DNA of 12,636 nt from Frankiales bacterium (GTDB lineage: Bacteria > Actinomycetota > Actinomycetes > Mycobacteriales > SCTD01): NCBI GenBank assembly GCA_025464795.1, contig JAODNB010000162.1, forward strand, positions 1 to 12,636, in the 5' to 3' direction. This document shows positions 1-6,794 of this stretch, in pieces (the stretch's first letter is position 1; every line of letters starts with the position of its first letter). The position numbers were made by a program, and so were the translations under genes. The notes beneath the pieces are model-generated. The model did no database searches and was not told the DNA's origin. It saw only the letters and a program-made list of their open reading frames with translations.

Positions 1-437
1 CCGATGAGGGCGGCCGGCCCGGAGTCCATGAGGACCAGCGAACGGAACTGCGACGGGTCCTTGAGGACGGCGTCCCGCGAGACGAGACCCCCGAAGCTGT
101 GCCCGACCAGGTGCACGGGGCCGTCGCCGAGCGAGGCAACGGCCGCGAGCAGGTCCGAGCCGTGCGCGTCGATGGTGTAGGCGCCCGGCTCGTTCGGTCC
201 CTTGCTCTCGAACTGCCCGCGCTGGTCGATGGCGACGGCCCGAAACCCTTGCTGGGCAAGCGGTTCCAGCACGAATCGAAAGTCCTCCTTGCTCCCCGTG
301 AAGCCGGGGACCATGAGGATCGTGCCGACGTGCTGGCCTTGGGGCGCGGCGTCGAGCGAGGCGAGCGGGCCCCCCGGGATGTCGAGGGGACGGACGGAGA
401 TCCCCTCGGGCAAGGGGGAGTTGTCGACGGCGCTCAT
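1..437 (-). CDS. alpha/beta hydrolase, C-terminus cut by window edge
   Basis: The first 145 residues of an alpha/beta-fold hydrolase are visible, and the gene continues beyond base 1. An oxyanion-hole region (MVPGFTGSKEDF, about residues 42-53) is followed by a strand ending in AIDQRGQ and by a nucleophile elbow GHSFGG with Ser114 as likely nucleophile. The catalytic acid and histidine would lie in the missing part. The fold is certain, but the substrate cannot be told. Esterase, lipase, thioesterase or lactonase activity are all possible. The ATG at 437 overlaps the TGA of the upstream phosphoesterase as ATGA, and AAGGTGG lies just upstream, so translation is probably coupled. No signal peptide is visible, which suggests a cytoplasmic enzyme. 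Confidence 0.88.
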   Translation of the reverse strand, partial: MSAVDNSPLPEGISVRPLDIPGGPLASLDAAPQGQHVGTILMVPGFTGSKEDFRFVLEPLAQQGFRAVAIDQRGQFESKGPNEPGAYTIDAHGSDLLAAVASLGDGPVHLVGHSFGGLVSRDAVLKDPSQFRSLVLMDSGPAALI

Positions 438-934
438 GCACCCACCTTATGGAGGACGAGGTCGTGCACTCCGCCGTCCCGGAGCTCCATCGTCATGTAC
501 GTCTTGTGGGGCTGCATCCGCCGGTCCACGCAGGACCCTGGGTTGATCATCCGCAGTCCGCCGGGCGTCACGCTGTCCCACGGGACGTGGGAGTGGCCGA
601 AGACCAGCAGGTCCGCGCTGTCGCCGAACTTCTGGTCGACGTACCTGTCCCGGTGCCGCTTGTCGCCGGTCTCGTGGATCACCGCCACCCGGACGCCCTC
701 GATCTCCCGTCGGCAGACCTCCGGCAGCCGCTTGCGGAACTCGACGCCGTGGTCGTTGTTGCCCCACACGCCCATCAGGTCGCACCGGGCCTCGAGCTTG
801 TCGACCAGGTCGAGGCTCACCCAGTCGCCGGCGTGCACCACGACGTCGGCTGCGTCCACTGCCTGCCACACCTCGGCGGGCAGGTCGAGCGCCCGCTGGG
901 GTACGTGGGTGTCGGCGATCAGGAGGAGGCGCAC
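434..934 (-). CDS. YfcE/MJ0936-type metallophosphoesterase
   Basis: This 166-aa protein carries the full calcineurin-like phosphoesterase motif set: DTH (Asp8, His10), HAGDW (Asp37), GNND (about 58-61), His87 in VIHETGDK, and GHSH (113-116) followed by NPGS. These residues bind two metal ions in the family, whose members hydrolyse phosphodiesters. The length is typical of the short YfcE-like branch, and the natural substrate is not predictable. The start is GTG at 934. No Shine-Dalgarno precedes it, but a TAGGCT hexamer lies six bases upstream, which suggests a leaderless transcript. The gene sits 9 bases after the zinc-ribbon gene and overlaps the downstream hydrolase by 4 bases, so a three-gene operon is likely. 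Confidence 0.92.
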   Translation of the reverse strand: MRLLLIADTHVPQRALDLPAEVWQAVDAADVVVHAGDWVSLDLVDKLEARCDLMGVWGNNDHGVEFRKRLPEVCRREIEGVRVAVIHETGDKRHRDRYVDQKFGDSADLLVFGHSHVPWDSVTPGGLRMINPGSCVDRRMQPHKTYMTMELRDGGVHDLVLHKVGA

Positions 935-940
935 AGGGCC

Positions 941-946
941 AGCCTA
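941..946 (-). promoter_or_regulatory. predicted leaderless -10 element of the phosphoesterase
   Basis: On the minus strand TAGGCT fits the actinobacterial TANNNT -10 consensus. It ends six bases before the GTG start at 934, so transcription would begin at or next to the start codon. It overlaps the TAG stop of the upstream zinc-ribbon gene. No convincing -35 hexamer is seen 16-19 bases further upstream. Confidence 0.45.
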
Positions 947-1387
947 GAGAGCGCCGACGACCTCACCCAGCGGACGGCCGTCGACGACCATGTCCGTGAG
1001 CCCGTCGATCCTGCCGCACTCCACACAGCGGGCAGCGACCGCGAGCCACTGCACGTGGTCCCCGTCCGGCGCTGACAGCCCGGCCGCCACCTCGGCGATC
1101 GACTGGCCACAGGTGCCGCACGCCCACATCGCGGGGTGCGTCCAGCGCTCCTCGGAGTCGAGCAGCGCGACCCCCTGCGCGCACTGCAGGCAGCGCCGCC
1201 GGGCCACCCCTGCCGAAGCATCCGCCTCGACGTAGGTCCAGCTCGGGTTCTCGTCGCCGTGGTTGTGACAGGCCAGCACCACCGTCTCGGTGATCGCAGG
1301 TGCGCCCAGGGGAAGGTCCATGAGGAAGGCCCGGAGGTCCTCCACGTCCTCGCCGGTCCGAATCCCGCCCACGCTCCGCAGCACCAT
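944..1387 (-). CDS. hypothetical Cys-rich, zinc-ribbon-like protein
   Basis: I do not recognise a named family for this 147-aa protein. Four potential metal-binding clusters are evenly spread: CHNH (Cys40, His41, His43), CLQC (66-69), CGTC (90-93) and CVEC (121-124). The last three are CxxC knuckles, and four clusters would suit two zinc ribbons of four ligands each. Tryptophans at 50, 82, 88 and 114 probably belong to a folded core. No catalytic motif, membrane segment or signal peptide is visible. The ATG at 1387 follows GAAGGAAG at a short spacing, which supports this start. The gene lies directly upstream of the phosphoesterase and is probably cotranscribed with it. A nucleic-acid-binding or protein-interaction role is possible but not shown. 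Confidence 0.8.
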   Translation of the reverse strand: MVLRSVGGIRTGEDVEDLRAFLMDLPLGAPAITETVVLACHNHGDENPSWTYVEADASAGVARRRCLQCAQGVALLDSEERWTHPAMWACGTCGQSIAEVAAGLSAPDGDHVQWLAVAARCVECGRIDGLTDMVVDGRPLGEVVGAL

Positions 1388-1430
1388 GATCTTCCTTCGG
1401 CGCGAGGGCTGGGTCCGCTTGAGCCCCGCC

Positions 1431-2258
1431 TCAGGCCTGGTGGGCCAGGAAGTGCTCGCTCAGCAGAGCCGACACGGCGTCAGGTGCCTCGTCCGGCAGC
1501 CAGTGCGACAGCCCTTCGAGGACCTCGAACCGGTACGGCCCGGTGACCCACTGCCCGCACGTGCGCGCCGCCTGGCGCGTGACGAAGGCGTCCCCGTCGC
1601 TCCAGAGGAACAGCGTGGGTACGGCGACCTTGGCCCGAGCGGCGCGCGGACTGCCGAAGGGCACGGCGCGGTACCAGTTCAGGCCGCCCGTGAGCGCACC
1701 CTCGACCATCAGTCGGGCATCACGACGGGCCGCGGCTTCGCTCTGGCCGGACGACTCGAGGGACGCGCGGAGGCGCTGCTCGGTCAGCAGCCGCTCGGGG
1801 AGCCATGGGAGCTGGAAGAAGGCGACGTACGTGGAGGCGAGGCTCTGCCTGCTCGTCAGGAGCGCGGAGGCGAACGCGCCCGGGTGCGGCACCGACAGCG
1901 CCGTCAGGGTGAGCAGCCGCTCCGGGTGCTCAGCGGCGAACGCCCAGGCCACGGCAGCGCCCCAGTCGTGACCGACCAGGTGCACCTTGTCCGCACCCGA
2001 GGCGTCCACGAGCGCGAGCACGTCGGCGACCAGCTCCGGCACCGCGTAGTCGCGCCGGTGGGCCGGTCGGGCACCCGGTGAGTAGCCGCGCTGGAGCGGG
2101 GCGAGGCAGCGGTAGCCGTCGCCGGCCAGCCGCTCGGCAACGGCGCGCCAGCTGTCGGCTCCCTGTGGGAAGCCGTGCAGCAGGAGCACCACCGGGCCGT
2201 CCGCGGGTCCGGTCTCGAGGACGTCGAAGATCAGGCCCTCGCGCTCGAACGCCTGCAT
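1431..2258 (-). CDS. alpha/beta hydrolase, epoxide hydrolase-like
   Basis: This 275-aa protein has the layout of soluble epoxide hydrolases. The oxyanion motif is HGFPQ (28-32). The nucleophile elbow is GHDWG (96-100) with Asp98 rather than Ser, followed by a cap region containing NWYR (Tyr197), a place where epoxide hydrolases keep a ring-opening tyrosine. Asp221 or Asp223 in WSDGDAF is the likely acid and His252 in LSHWLP the base. An Asp nucleophile excludes ordinary esterases, and a haloalkane dehalogenase is the main alternative. The ATG overlaps the stop of the RNA helicase as ATGA, so it is probably translated by coupling from the helicase message. No signal peptide is seen. Confidence 0.88.
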   Translation of the reverse strand: MQAFEREGLIFDVLETGPADGPVVLLLHGFPQGADSWRAVAERLAGDGYRCLAPLQRGYSPGARPAHRRDYAVPELVADVLALVDASGADKVHLVGHDWGAAVAWAFAAEHPERLLTLTALSVPHPGAFASALLTSRQSLASTYVAFFQLPWLPERLLTEQRLRASLESSGQSEAAARRDARLMVEGALTGGLNWYRAVPFGSPRAARAKVAVPTLFLWSDGDAFVTRQAARTCGQWVTGPYRFEVLEGLSHWLPDEAPDAVSALLSEHFLAHQA

Positions 2259-3814
2259 CAGGCCTCGGTGCTCTCCGAGCTGGAGCCGGGAGCGGCTCCA
2301 GCGCCTCCGCCACGGCCGCGGCCGCCTCGGCGCCGACGGCGGGCCGGAGCGTCCCCCGCCTCGGAGGCGGCGTCGGCCGGCGCGCTCGCCGCTGAGGCGA
2401 CCGCAGCACCGCCGCCACGGGTCCGCTGACGCGCACCGCCGGTGCGCTTGGGCAGTACGGGGGCGTCATCGGTCGTCTCACGGGCCGGCCGGTCGTCCCG
2501 GCCACCGCCACCGCTGGAGCGGGCAGGGGCCTTCTTCGGCCTGCGGCCGGTCTCACCGACGTCCTCGAGGGTCTCCGCGTCCAGCCCCTCGCGGGTGCGC
2601 GAGGCCCGGGGCAGGTGTCCCTTGGTGCCCACGGGGATGCTCAGGTCGGTGAACAGGTGCGGCGACGAGGAGTAGGTCTCGACCGGCTCCGGGAAGGGCA
2701 GCCCGAGGTCCTTGTTGATGAGGCCCCACTTCGGCATGTCGTCCCAGTCGACGAACGTGACGGCGACGCCCTTGGCTCCTGCGCGGCCCGTACGCCCGAT
2801 GCGGTGCAGGAAGGTGCGCTCCTCGTCGGGGCACTGGTAGTTGATCACGTGCGTGACGTCCTGCACGTCGATCCCGCGGGCCGCGACGTCGGTCGCGACG
2901 AGCACGTCGATCTTGCCCGACCGGAAGGCCCGGAGCGCCTGCTCGCGGGCGCCCTGGCCGAGGTCGCCGTGCACGGCGGCAGCCGCGAAGCCCCGGTCGA
3001 CCAGCTCGCCGGCGACCTTGTCGCAGGTCCGCTTGGTGCGGCAGAACACCATCGTCAGGCCGCGGCCCTCGGCCTGCAGGATGCGGGCGAGCACCTCGAC
3101 CTTGTCCATCGCGTGGGCGCGGTAGACGTAGATCTTGGTGTCCGGGACGGTGCGGCCCTCGTCGACCTCCTCGGCCCGGATGTGGGTGGGCTGGCGCATG
3201 AAGCGCCGCGCGAGCGCCACGACGGGCGACGGCATGGTCGCGCTGAACAGCATCGTCTGGCGCTCGTCGGGCGTCAGGTCCAGGATCCGCTCGACGTCGG
3301 GCAGGAAGCCGAGGTCCAGCATCTCGTCGGCCTCGTCGAGGACGAGCATCTCGACCTGGCCGAGGTTGAGGTGACCCTGGCGGGCGAGGTCGAGCAGCCG
3401 GCCGGGGGTGCCGACGACGATCTCGACGCCGCGCTTGAGCGACTCGATCTGCGGCTCCATCGCGCGCCCGCCGTAGATGCTCTGCACGCGGATCCCGCGG
3501 GTCTTGCCGGCGATCTCGAGGTCGGAGGCGACCTGGACGCAGAGCTCGCGGGTCGGGACGACGACGAGCCCCTGGGGCGTCCCGTTGCTGCCCTCCTCCT
3601 TCGACTTCACGTTCTGGAGCATCGGGATGCCGAAGCCAAGGGTCTTGCCGGTCCCCGTACGGGCCTGTCCGATCAGGTCGTGCTTGCCCATCGCGATCTG
3701 GAGCGTCATGCGCTGGATCGGGAAGGGCGAGGTGATGCCGACGGCGGCGAGGGCCTCGACCGTCTCAGGGCGCGCGCCGAGCGCGGCAAATCCGTTCTCT
3801 TCTGTGGTGGTAAT
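2258..3814 (-). CDS. rhlE: DEAD-box ATP-dependent RNA helicase (RhlE-like), probable ATT start
   Basis: This is an ATP-dependent RNA-unwinding enzyme with both RecA-like domains. Numbering is from an ATT start at 3814 (518 aa). Motifs are the Q motif (Phe9 to Gln34), Walker A ARTGTGKT (51-58), PTREL, TPGR, DEAD (160-163), SAT (191-193), ATDVAARG and HRIGRTGR (337-344). A disordered tail from about 424 to 518 is rich in Gly, Ala, Arg and Ser and ends in an Arg/RGG-like block, as in RNA-binding tails. The first ATG (3709) would delete the Q motif. No in-frame ATG, GTG or TTG lies upstream of it, but ATT at 3814 has GAGAGG seven bases before it. The symbol follows the mycobacterial gene in the same neighbourhood. 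It is divergent from the ferritin-like gene and coupled to the epoxide-hydrolase-like gene. Confidence 0.93.
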   Translation of the reverse strand: MTTTEENGFAALGARPETVEALAAVGITSPFPIQRMTLQIAMGKHDLIGQARTGTGKTLGFGIPMLQNVKSKEEGSNGTPQGLVVVPTRELCVQVASDLEIAGKTRGIRVQSIYGGRAMEPQIESLKRGVEIVVGTPGRLLDLARQGHLNLGQVEMLVLDEADEMLDLGFLPDVERILDLTPDERQTMLFSATMPSPVVALARRFMRQPTHIRAEEVDEGRTVPDTKIYVYRAHAMDKVEVLARILQAEGRGLTMVFCRTKRTCDKVAGELVDRGFAAAAVHGDLGQGAREQALRAFRSGKIDVLVATDVAARGIDVQDVTHVINYQCPDEERTFLHRIGRTGRAGAKGVAVTFVDWDDMPKWGLINKDLGLPFPEPVETYSSSPHLFTDLSIPVGTKGHLPRASRTREGLDAETLEDVGETGRRPKKAPARSSGGGGRDDRPARETTDDAPVLPKRTGGARQRTRGGGAAVASAASAPADAASEAGDAPARRRRRGGRGRGGGAGAAPGSSSESTEA

Positions 3815-3827
3815 GGTCGTACCTCTC
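3812..3827 (-). promoter_or_regulatory. Shine-Dalgarno and non-standard ATT start of the helicase
   Basis: On the minus strand GAGAGG (3827-3822) is followed by a seven-base spacer and ATT (3814-3812). The codons after it read T-T-T-E-E-N-G-F and run straight into the Q motif. The only other near-start codon here is ACG at 3820, which lies too close to the Shine-Dalgarno to be used efficiently. Confidence 0.6.
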
Positions 3828-3957
3828 GAGGGGTAGCGCCGACCACTGGCAGAGAACTTTGCGGGCTCGGCACGGGCCCTGTCTGGTTCGACGAGGTCCG
3901 GCGCGCGCCGCAGGGACGTGAGGTCCGCGCACGCTTCGGCGTCGCTCGTGCGGCGCC

Positions 3958-3987
3958 TTCACCACCCAGACTACCGGGATCTACGCT
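3958..3987 (+). promoter_or_regulatory. predicted leaderless promoter of the ferritin-like gene
   Basis: TTCACC (3958-3963), an 18-base spacer and TACGCT (3982-3987) resemble a housekeeping promoter. Seven bases separate the -10 hexamer from the ATG at 3995, so the message would have no or almost no leader. No strong Shine-Dalgarno precedes the ATG. The promoter lies in the 180-base region shared with the divergent helicase. Confidence 0.5.
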
Positions 3988-3994
3988 TCAGGGC

Positions 3995-4645
3995 ATGAAC
4001 GCGACGCTGGATCTCGCCACGATCGACCTGCTCGGCGTCCTGGCCTACGGCGAGCTGATCGCCTTCGAGCGGCTCGCCACCGACGCTCAGCTGGCTCCCA
4101 CGGTGGCCGACAAGGTCGCGCTCGCCACCATGGCCAACGCGGAGTTCAGCCACTTCCGGCAGCTCCGCGACTACCTCGTGGCCCGGGACGTGGACCCGAT
4201 CGCGGCGATGGCGCCGTTCGTCGACCCGCTCGACCACTTCCACGACTCGACCACCCCCTCGGACTGGTACGAAGGGCTGATCAAGGCCTACGTCGGCGAC
4301 GGGATGGCCACCGACTTCTACCGCGAGGTCTCGACCTACGTGAAGGACGACGAGACGCGGCTGCTCATCCAGTCCGTGCTGCAGGACACCGGGCAGGCGG
4401 AGTTCGCCGTCTTGAAGGTGAAGGAGATCATCGCGGACGAGCCCTCCGTCGGCGGGCGGCTGGCGCTCTGGGCCCGGCGGCTGGTCGGCGAGGCCCTGAT
4501 CCAGGCGCAGCAGGTGGCCGTCGAGCGGGACGCTCTGCTCGAGCTCCTCGTCGGCACGGGGGACCTCGCCGGCATCACCCGGCTGCTCAAGAGCATCACC
4601 GACAAGCACGAGGAGCGGATGGGCCTGCTCGGCCTCCAGGCCTAG
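3995..4645 (+). CDS. ferritin-like fold protein, MiaE-like (tRNA hydroxylase family)
   Basis: This 216-aa all-helical protein resembles the actinobacterial MiaE-like ferritin-fold family. True MiaE is a diiron enzyme that hydroxylates the isopentenyl group of ms2i6A37 in tRNA. For the actinobacterial branch the reaction is not established to my knowledge. Helix 1 holds Glu20 and Glu25, and helix 2 holds an E-x-x-H pair (Glu50, His53). Later helices hold Glu136 and His205, which may complete a metal site, but those assignments are tentative. The frame stays open far upstream to 2615 only because it runs antisense to the helicase. The ATG at 3995 is chosen because the protein similarity begins there and a -10 element lies seven bases before it. 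Its stop abuts that of the convergent DUF3107 gene. Confidence 0.85.
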   Translation: MNATLDLATIDLLGVLAYGELIAFERLATDAQLAPTVADKVALATMANAEFSHFRQLRDYLVARDVDPIAAMAPFVDPLDHFHDSTTPSDWYEGLIKAYVGDGMATDFYREVSTYVKDDETRLLIQSVLQDTGQAEFAVLKVKEIIADEPSVGGRLALWARRLVGEALIQAQQVAVERDALLELLVGTGDLAGITRLLKSITDKHEERMGLLGLQA

Positions 4646-4873
4646 CTACATCGCGCCGAAGCCGACGCGGCGCTGCTCGCTCTCGGCGATCTCGACGTAG
4701 GCCAGCTTGTCCGCGGGGACCAGGACCCGACGGCCCTTGTCGTCGACGAGGGTCAGAACACCGAGGTCAGCCTTGAGGGCCTCAGCGACGGCCTTGGCGA
4801 CGTCATCAGCGCTCTGCGCGCTCTCGATCACGAGCTCGCGCGGAGCGAACTGAACGCCGATCTTGACCTCCAT
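4646..4873 (-). CDS. DUF3107 family small protein
   Basis: This 75-aa acidic protein begins MEVKIGVQFAPREL and has the beta-alpha-beta appearance of the actinobacterial DUF3107 family (TB9.4, Rv3208A, in M. tuberculosis, from memory). Its function is unknown. The upstream ATG at 4912 is not used as the start here, because GGGAGG lies eight bases before the ATG at 4873 and the family begins at that point. Its TAG is immediately adjacent to the TAG of the ferritin-like gene on the other strand. The TetR gene lies upstream on the same strand, 87 bases away. Confidence 0.88.
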   Translation of the reverse strand: MEVKIGVQFAPRELVIESAQSADDVAKAVAEALKADLGVLTLVDDKGRRVLVPADKLAYVEIAESEQRRVGFGAM

Positions 4874-4926
4874 CGACAGGGCCTCCCAGACTTGGAACAT
4901 CACGACGAGCAACAGGAACTGCTCGA

Positions 4927-4932
4927 AGGCTA
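4927..4932 (-). promoter_or_regulatory. possible -10 element of the DUF3107 gene
   Basis: On the minus strand TAGCCT fits TANNNT and lies in the 87-base gap between the TetR and DUF3107 genes. It would give a leader of roughly 45-50 bases with the GGGAGG ribosome binding site in it. No good -35 hexamer is seen, so this is weak. Confidence 0.3.
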
Positions 4933-4960
4933 ACCGAGGCTTCGCCGCGACTGCGCGCTG

Positions 4961-5611
4961 TCAGCCGTCAGCAGAAAGCTCGCCCTCGGGATGCTCCGAG
5001 GTGAGGGGGGCACCGGAGATCCCACGCCAGGCGAGCGACACGAGCAGCTCCACCGCGCGGTCCTTCGCGAGCCGGTCCTCCGAGGTCAGCCACCACCGGG
5101 CCCCGATCTCGGCCATGCCGGTGAGCCCGACCGACAGCAGCTGGGCCTCCTCGGCGCGGAAGCCGGTGTCGTGGGCGATGGTCTCGGTGATGGCCGCGAT
5201 GCACTCGGCCGTCATGCGCTCGACGCGCTCACGCACGGCCGGGTCGTTGCGCAGGTCGCTCTCGAAGACGAGGCGGAAGCCCTCCCCGTTGCCGGCCACG
5301 AAGTCGAAGTAGGCCGTGATCGAGGCCGCGACCCGGGCGTGGTTGTCGGTCGTCGACTCCAGCGCGGTGCGCACCTGCTCGACGAGGGCGGAGGCGTGCT
5401 CGTCGAGCAGCGCCATGTAGAGCTCGAGCTTGCCGGGGAAGTGCTGGTAGAGCACCGGCTTGGACACCCCGGCCCGCTCGGCGATGTCGTCCATCGCGGC
5501 GGCGTGGTAGCCCTGTGCGACGAAGATCTCCTGCGCTGCGCCGAGCAGCTGCTTGCGCCGGGCAGGACGCGGCAGTCGCTGACCCCGCGCGGGGACCTCG
5601 CTCGCCGTCAT
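4961..5611 (-). CDS. TetR/AcrR family transcriptional regulator
   Basis: This 216-aa protein has a TetR N-terminal DNA-binding domain. A basic start (PRPARRKQLLGAAQEIF, about 14-30) is followed by a helix-turn-helix ending GVSKPVLYQHFPGKLELY (about 48-65). The C-terminal 150 residues are helical and ligand-binding in the family, with a conserved-looking WW pair near residue 170. The ligand is unknown. In M. tuberculosis a TetR gene (Rv3208) occupies the equivalent place next to the DUF3107 gene. The ATG at 5611 has no Shine-Dalgarno, and TAGGCT lies six bases upstream, which suggests a leaderless message. A binding palindrome in its own promoter is not evident. Confidence 0.93.
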   Translation of the reverse strand: MTASEVPARGQRLPRPARRKQLLGAAQEIFVAQGYHAAAMDDIAERAGVSKPVLYQHFPGKLELYMALLDEHASALVEQVRTALESTTDNHARVAASITAYFDFVAGNGEGFRLVFESDLRNDPAVRERVERMTAECIAAITETIAHDTGFRAEEAQLLSVGLTGMAEIGARWWLTSEDRLAKDRAVELLVSLAWRGISGAPLTSEHPEGELSADG

Positions 5612-5617
5612 GGCGCG

Positions 5618-5623
5618 AGCCTA
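5618..5623 (-). promoter_or_regulatory. predicted leaderless -10 element of the TetR gene
   Basis: On the minus strand TAGGCT, the same hexamer as before the phosphoesterase, ends six bases before the ATG at 5611. It fills the 22-base gap after the small upstream gene. A -35 element is not clear, as it would lie inside the end of that gene. Confidence 0.45.
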
Positions 5624-5633
5624 GGGCAAGAGG

Positions 5634-5867
5634 TCAGGCGTCTTGGCCCGAAAGCTCCCGGGAGCCGTGTCGGGTCCGGCGGGCGTCGATCACCCGGTCG
5701 GGGTTGCGGCGCAGGTACTCCTGCTCGAGGTCCGAGGTGCGGGCCGTGTGGAACATCAGCGCGTCCTCGCTGCCGTGCAGGAAGGTGTCGTTGCGCGTCT
5801 CGTGCAGGTGGTGCAGCTCGCGGTCCAGGGCCTCGTCGGTCAGGGCGGGGGGCGGCACTCCGGTCAC
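5634..5867 (-). CDS. small hypothetical protein, probable DUF6158 family
   Basis: This 77-aa hydrophilic protein has a central segment RELHHLHETRNDTFLHGS followed by a run ending TARTSDLEQEYLRRNP. I associate that pattern with a short actinobacterial family (DUF6158) of unknown function, and the name is given from memory. Two amphipathic helices are likely. There are no cysteines and no membrane segment. The GTG start at 5867 is supported by GAAGGAG at a short spacing. It lies 72 bases after the polymerase gene and 22 bases before the TetR gene on the same strand. Confidence 0.78.
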   Translation of the reverse strand: MTGVPPPALTDEALDRELHHLHETRNDTFLHGSEDALMFHTARTSDLEQEYLRRNPDRVIDARRTRHGSRELSGQDA

Positions 5868-5939
5868 GTGGGCTCCTTCGCTCGGCGGTGCTCCTGAGCC
5901 AACACCCCCTGCGGCCGTACGTCGACTGTTTCGGCAAGA

Positions 5940-6794
5940 TCAGCTGAGCAGCGGGGCGTACAGGTCGCCGAGCTCCTCGACCCGGAACAGCACGTCGTCC
6001 GTCGTGAACGACAGGTCGCTCGGTTGGGTGCACTCCTCCACCTCCTGCCACGTCACCGGTGTCGAGACCGTCGGGATCTCCCTGGCGCGCATGGAGTAGA
6101 CGGTGACCGTCGTCTTCGCGCCGTTGTTCTGGGACCAGTCGACGAGCACCTTGCCGGGCCGCACGGCCTTGGTCATCCGCGAGACCACCAGGTCAGGGTG
6201 TGACCGCTCCAGCCCCTCGGCCACGCGCCTCGCGTACTCGTTGGTGTCCCGCACGGGCGCCTTCGCGGTCAGCTGCATGCCCTTGTTGCCGCTCGTCTTG
6301 CAGAACAGCTCGAGGTCCAGCTCCTCCCGCAGGGCCAGGGCGACCTGGCAGCACTCGACGATCGAGGTCCCCGGGCCGGGGTCGAGGTCGAACACGATGA
6401 GGTCGGGGGTCGAGCGACCCACCTTCCACTGGTGGGTGTGCAGCTCGAGGGCTGCGAGGTTGGCCGTCCAGACGAGGCCCGGCAGGCTGTCGATCACGGT
6501 GTAGGCGATGGTCTCGCGGCCCTTCGTCGACCCAGGGCTCGGCAGCTCGACGGTCTGGACCCAGGCGGGGGTGTTCCGGGGCGCGTTCTTCTCGAAGAAC
6601 ATCTGCCCTTCCACGCCGTTGGGGTAGCGCTTGCGCGTGAGGGCGCGCCGCTCCAGGTGGGGCAGGAGCACCGGCGCGATCCGGGAGTAGTAGTCGATGA
6701 CCTGCCCCTTGGTGAAGCCGTTGGGGTAGAGCACCTTCTCCAGGTTCGTCAGCTTCAGCGTCCGACCCTCGACCTCCACCATCACCTCACTCAT
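5940..6794 (-). CDS. ligD: LigD-type primase-polymerase domain protein (NHEJ)
   Basis: This 284-aa stand-alone protein corresponds to the POL domain of LigD, an archaeo-eukaryotic primase-fold polymerase. In the family it adds ribo- or deoxynucleotides and fills gaps during non-homologous end joining. Catalytic-type residues are Asp136 and Asp138 in FDLDPG, the SGNKG loop (168-172) and Asp219 in LVDWSQN. The N-terminal LTNLEKVLYP is typical of the domain. The protein ends soon after it, so no ligase or phosphoesterase part is fused. The ATG at 6794 has GGGAGG about nine bases upstream, within the end of the ligase gene. The 8-base overlap with the ligase indicates one message. Confidence 0.94.
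   Translation of the reverse strand: MSEVMVEVEGRTLKLTNLEKVLYPNGFTKGQVIDYYSRIAPVLLPHLERRALTRKRYPNGVEGQMFFEKNAPRNTPAWVQTVELPSPGSTKGRETIAYTVIDSLPGLVWTANLAALELHTHQWKVGRSTPDLIVFDLDPGPGTSIVECCQVALALREELDLELFCKTSGNKGMQLTAKAPVRDTNEYARRVAEGLERSHPDLVVSRMTKAVRPGKVLVDWSQNNGAKTTVTVYSMRAREIPTVSTPVTWQEVEECTQPSDLSFTTDDVLFRVEELGDLYAPLLS

Noticed and set aside
1290..2081. Plus-strand open frame of 263 codons
   Set aside because: It is antisense to the epoxide-hydrolase-like gene, which has complete catalytic motifs.
2615..3994. Long plus-strand open frame leading into the ferritin-like gene
   Set aside because: It lies antisense to the helicase and has the skewed His/Arg/Glu/Val composition of a high-GC shadow frame. 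The real gene starts at 3995.
4653..4673. GC hairpin as terminator of the ferritin-like gene
   Set aside because: The 6-bp stem has a 9-base loop but no T tract, and it lies inside the DUF3107 coding sequence. Chance is likely in GC-rich DNA.
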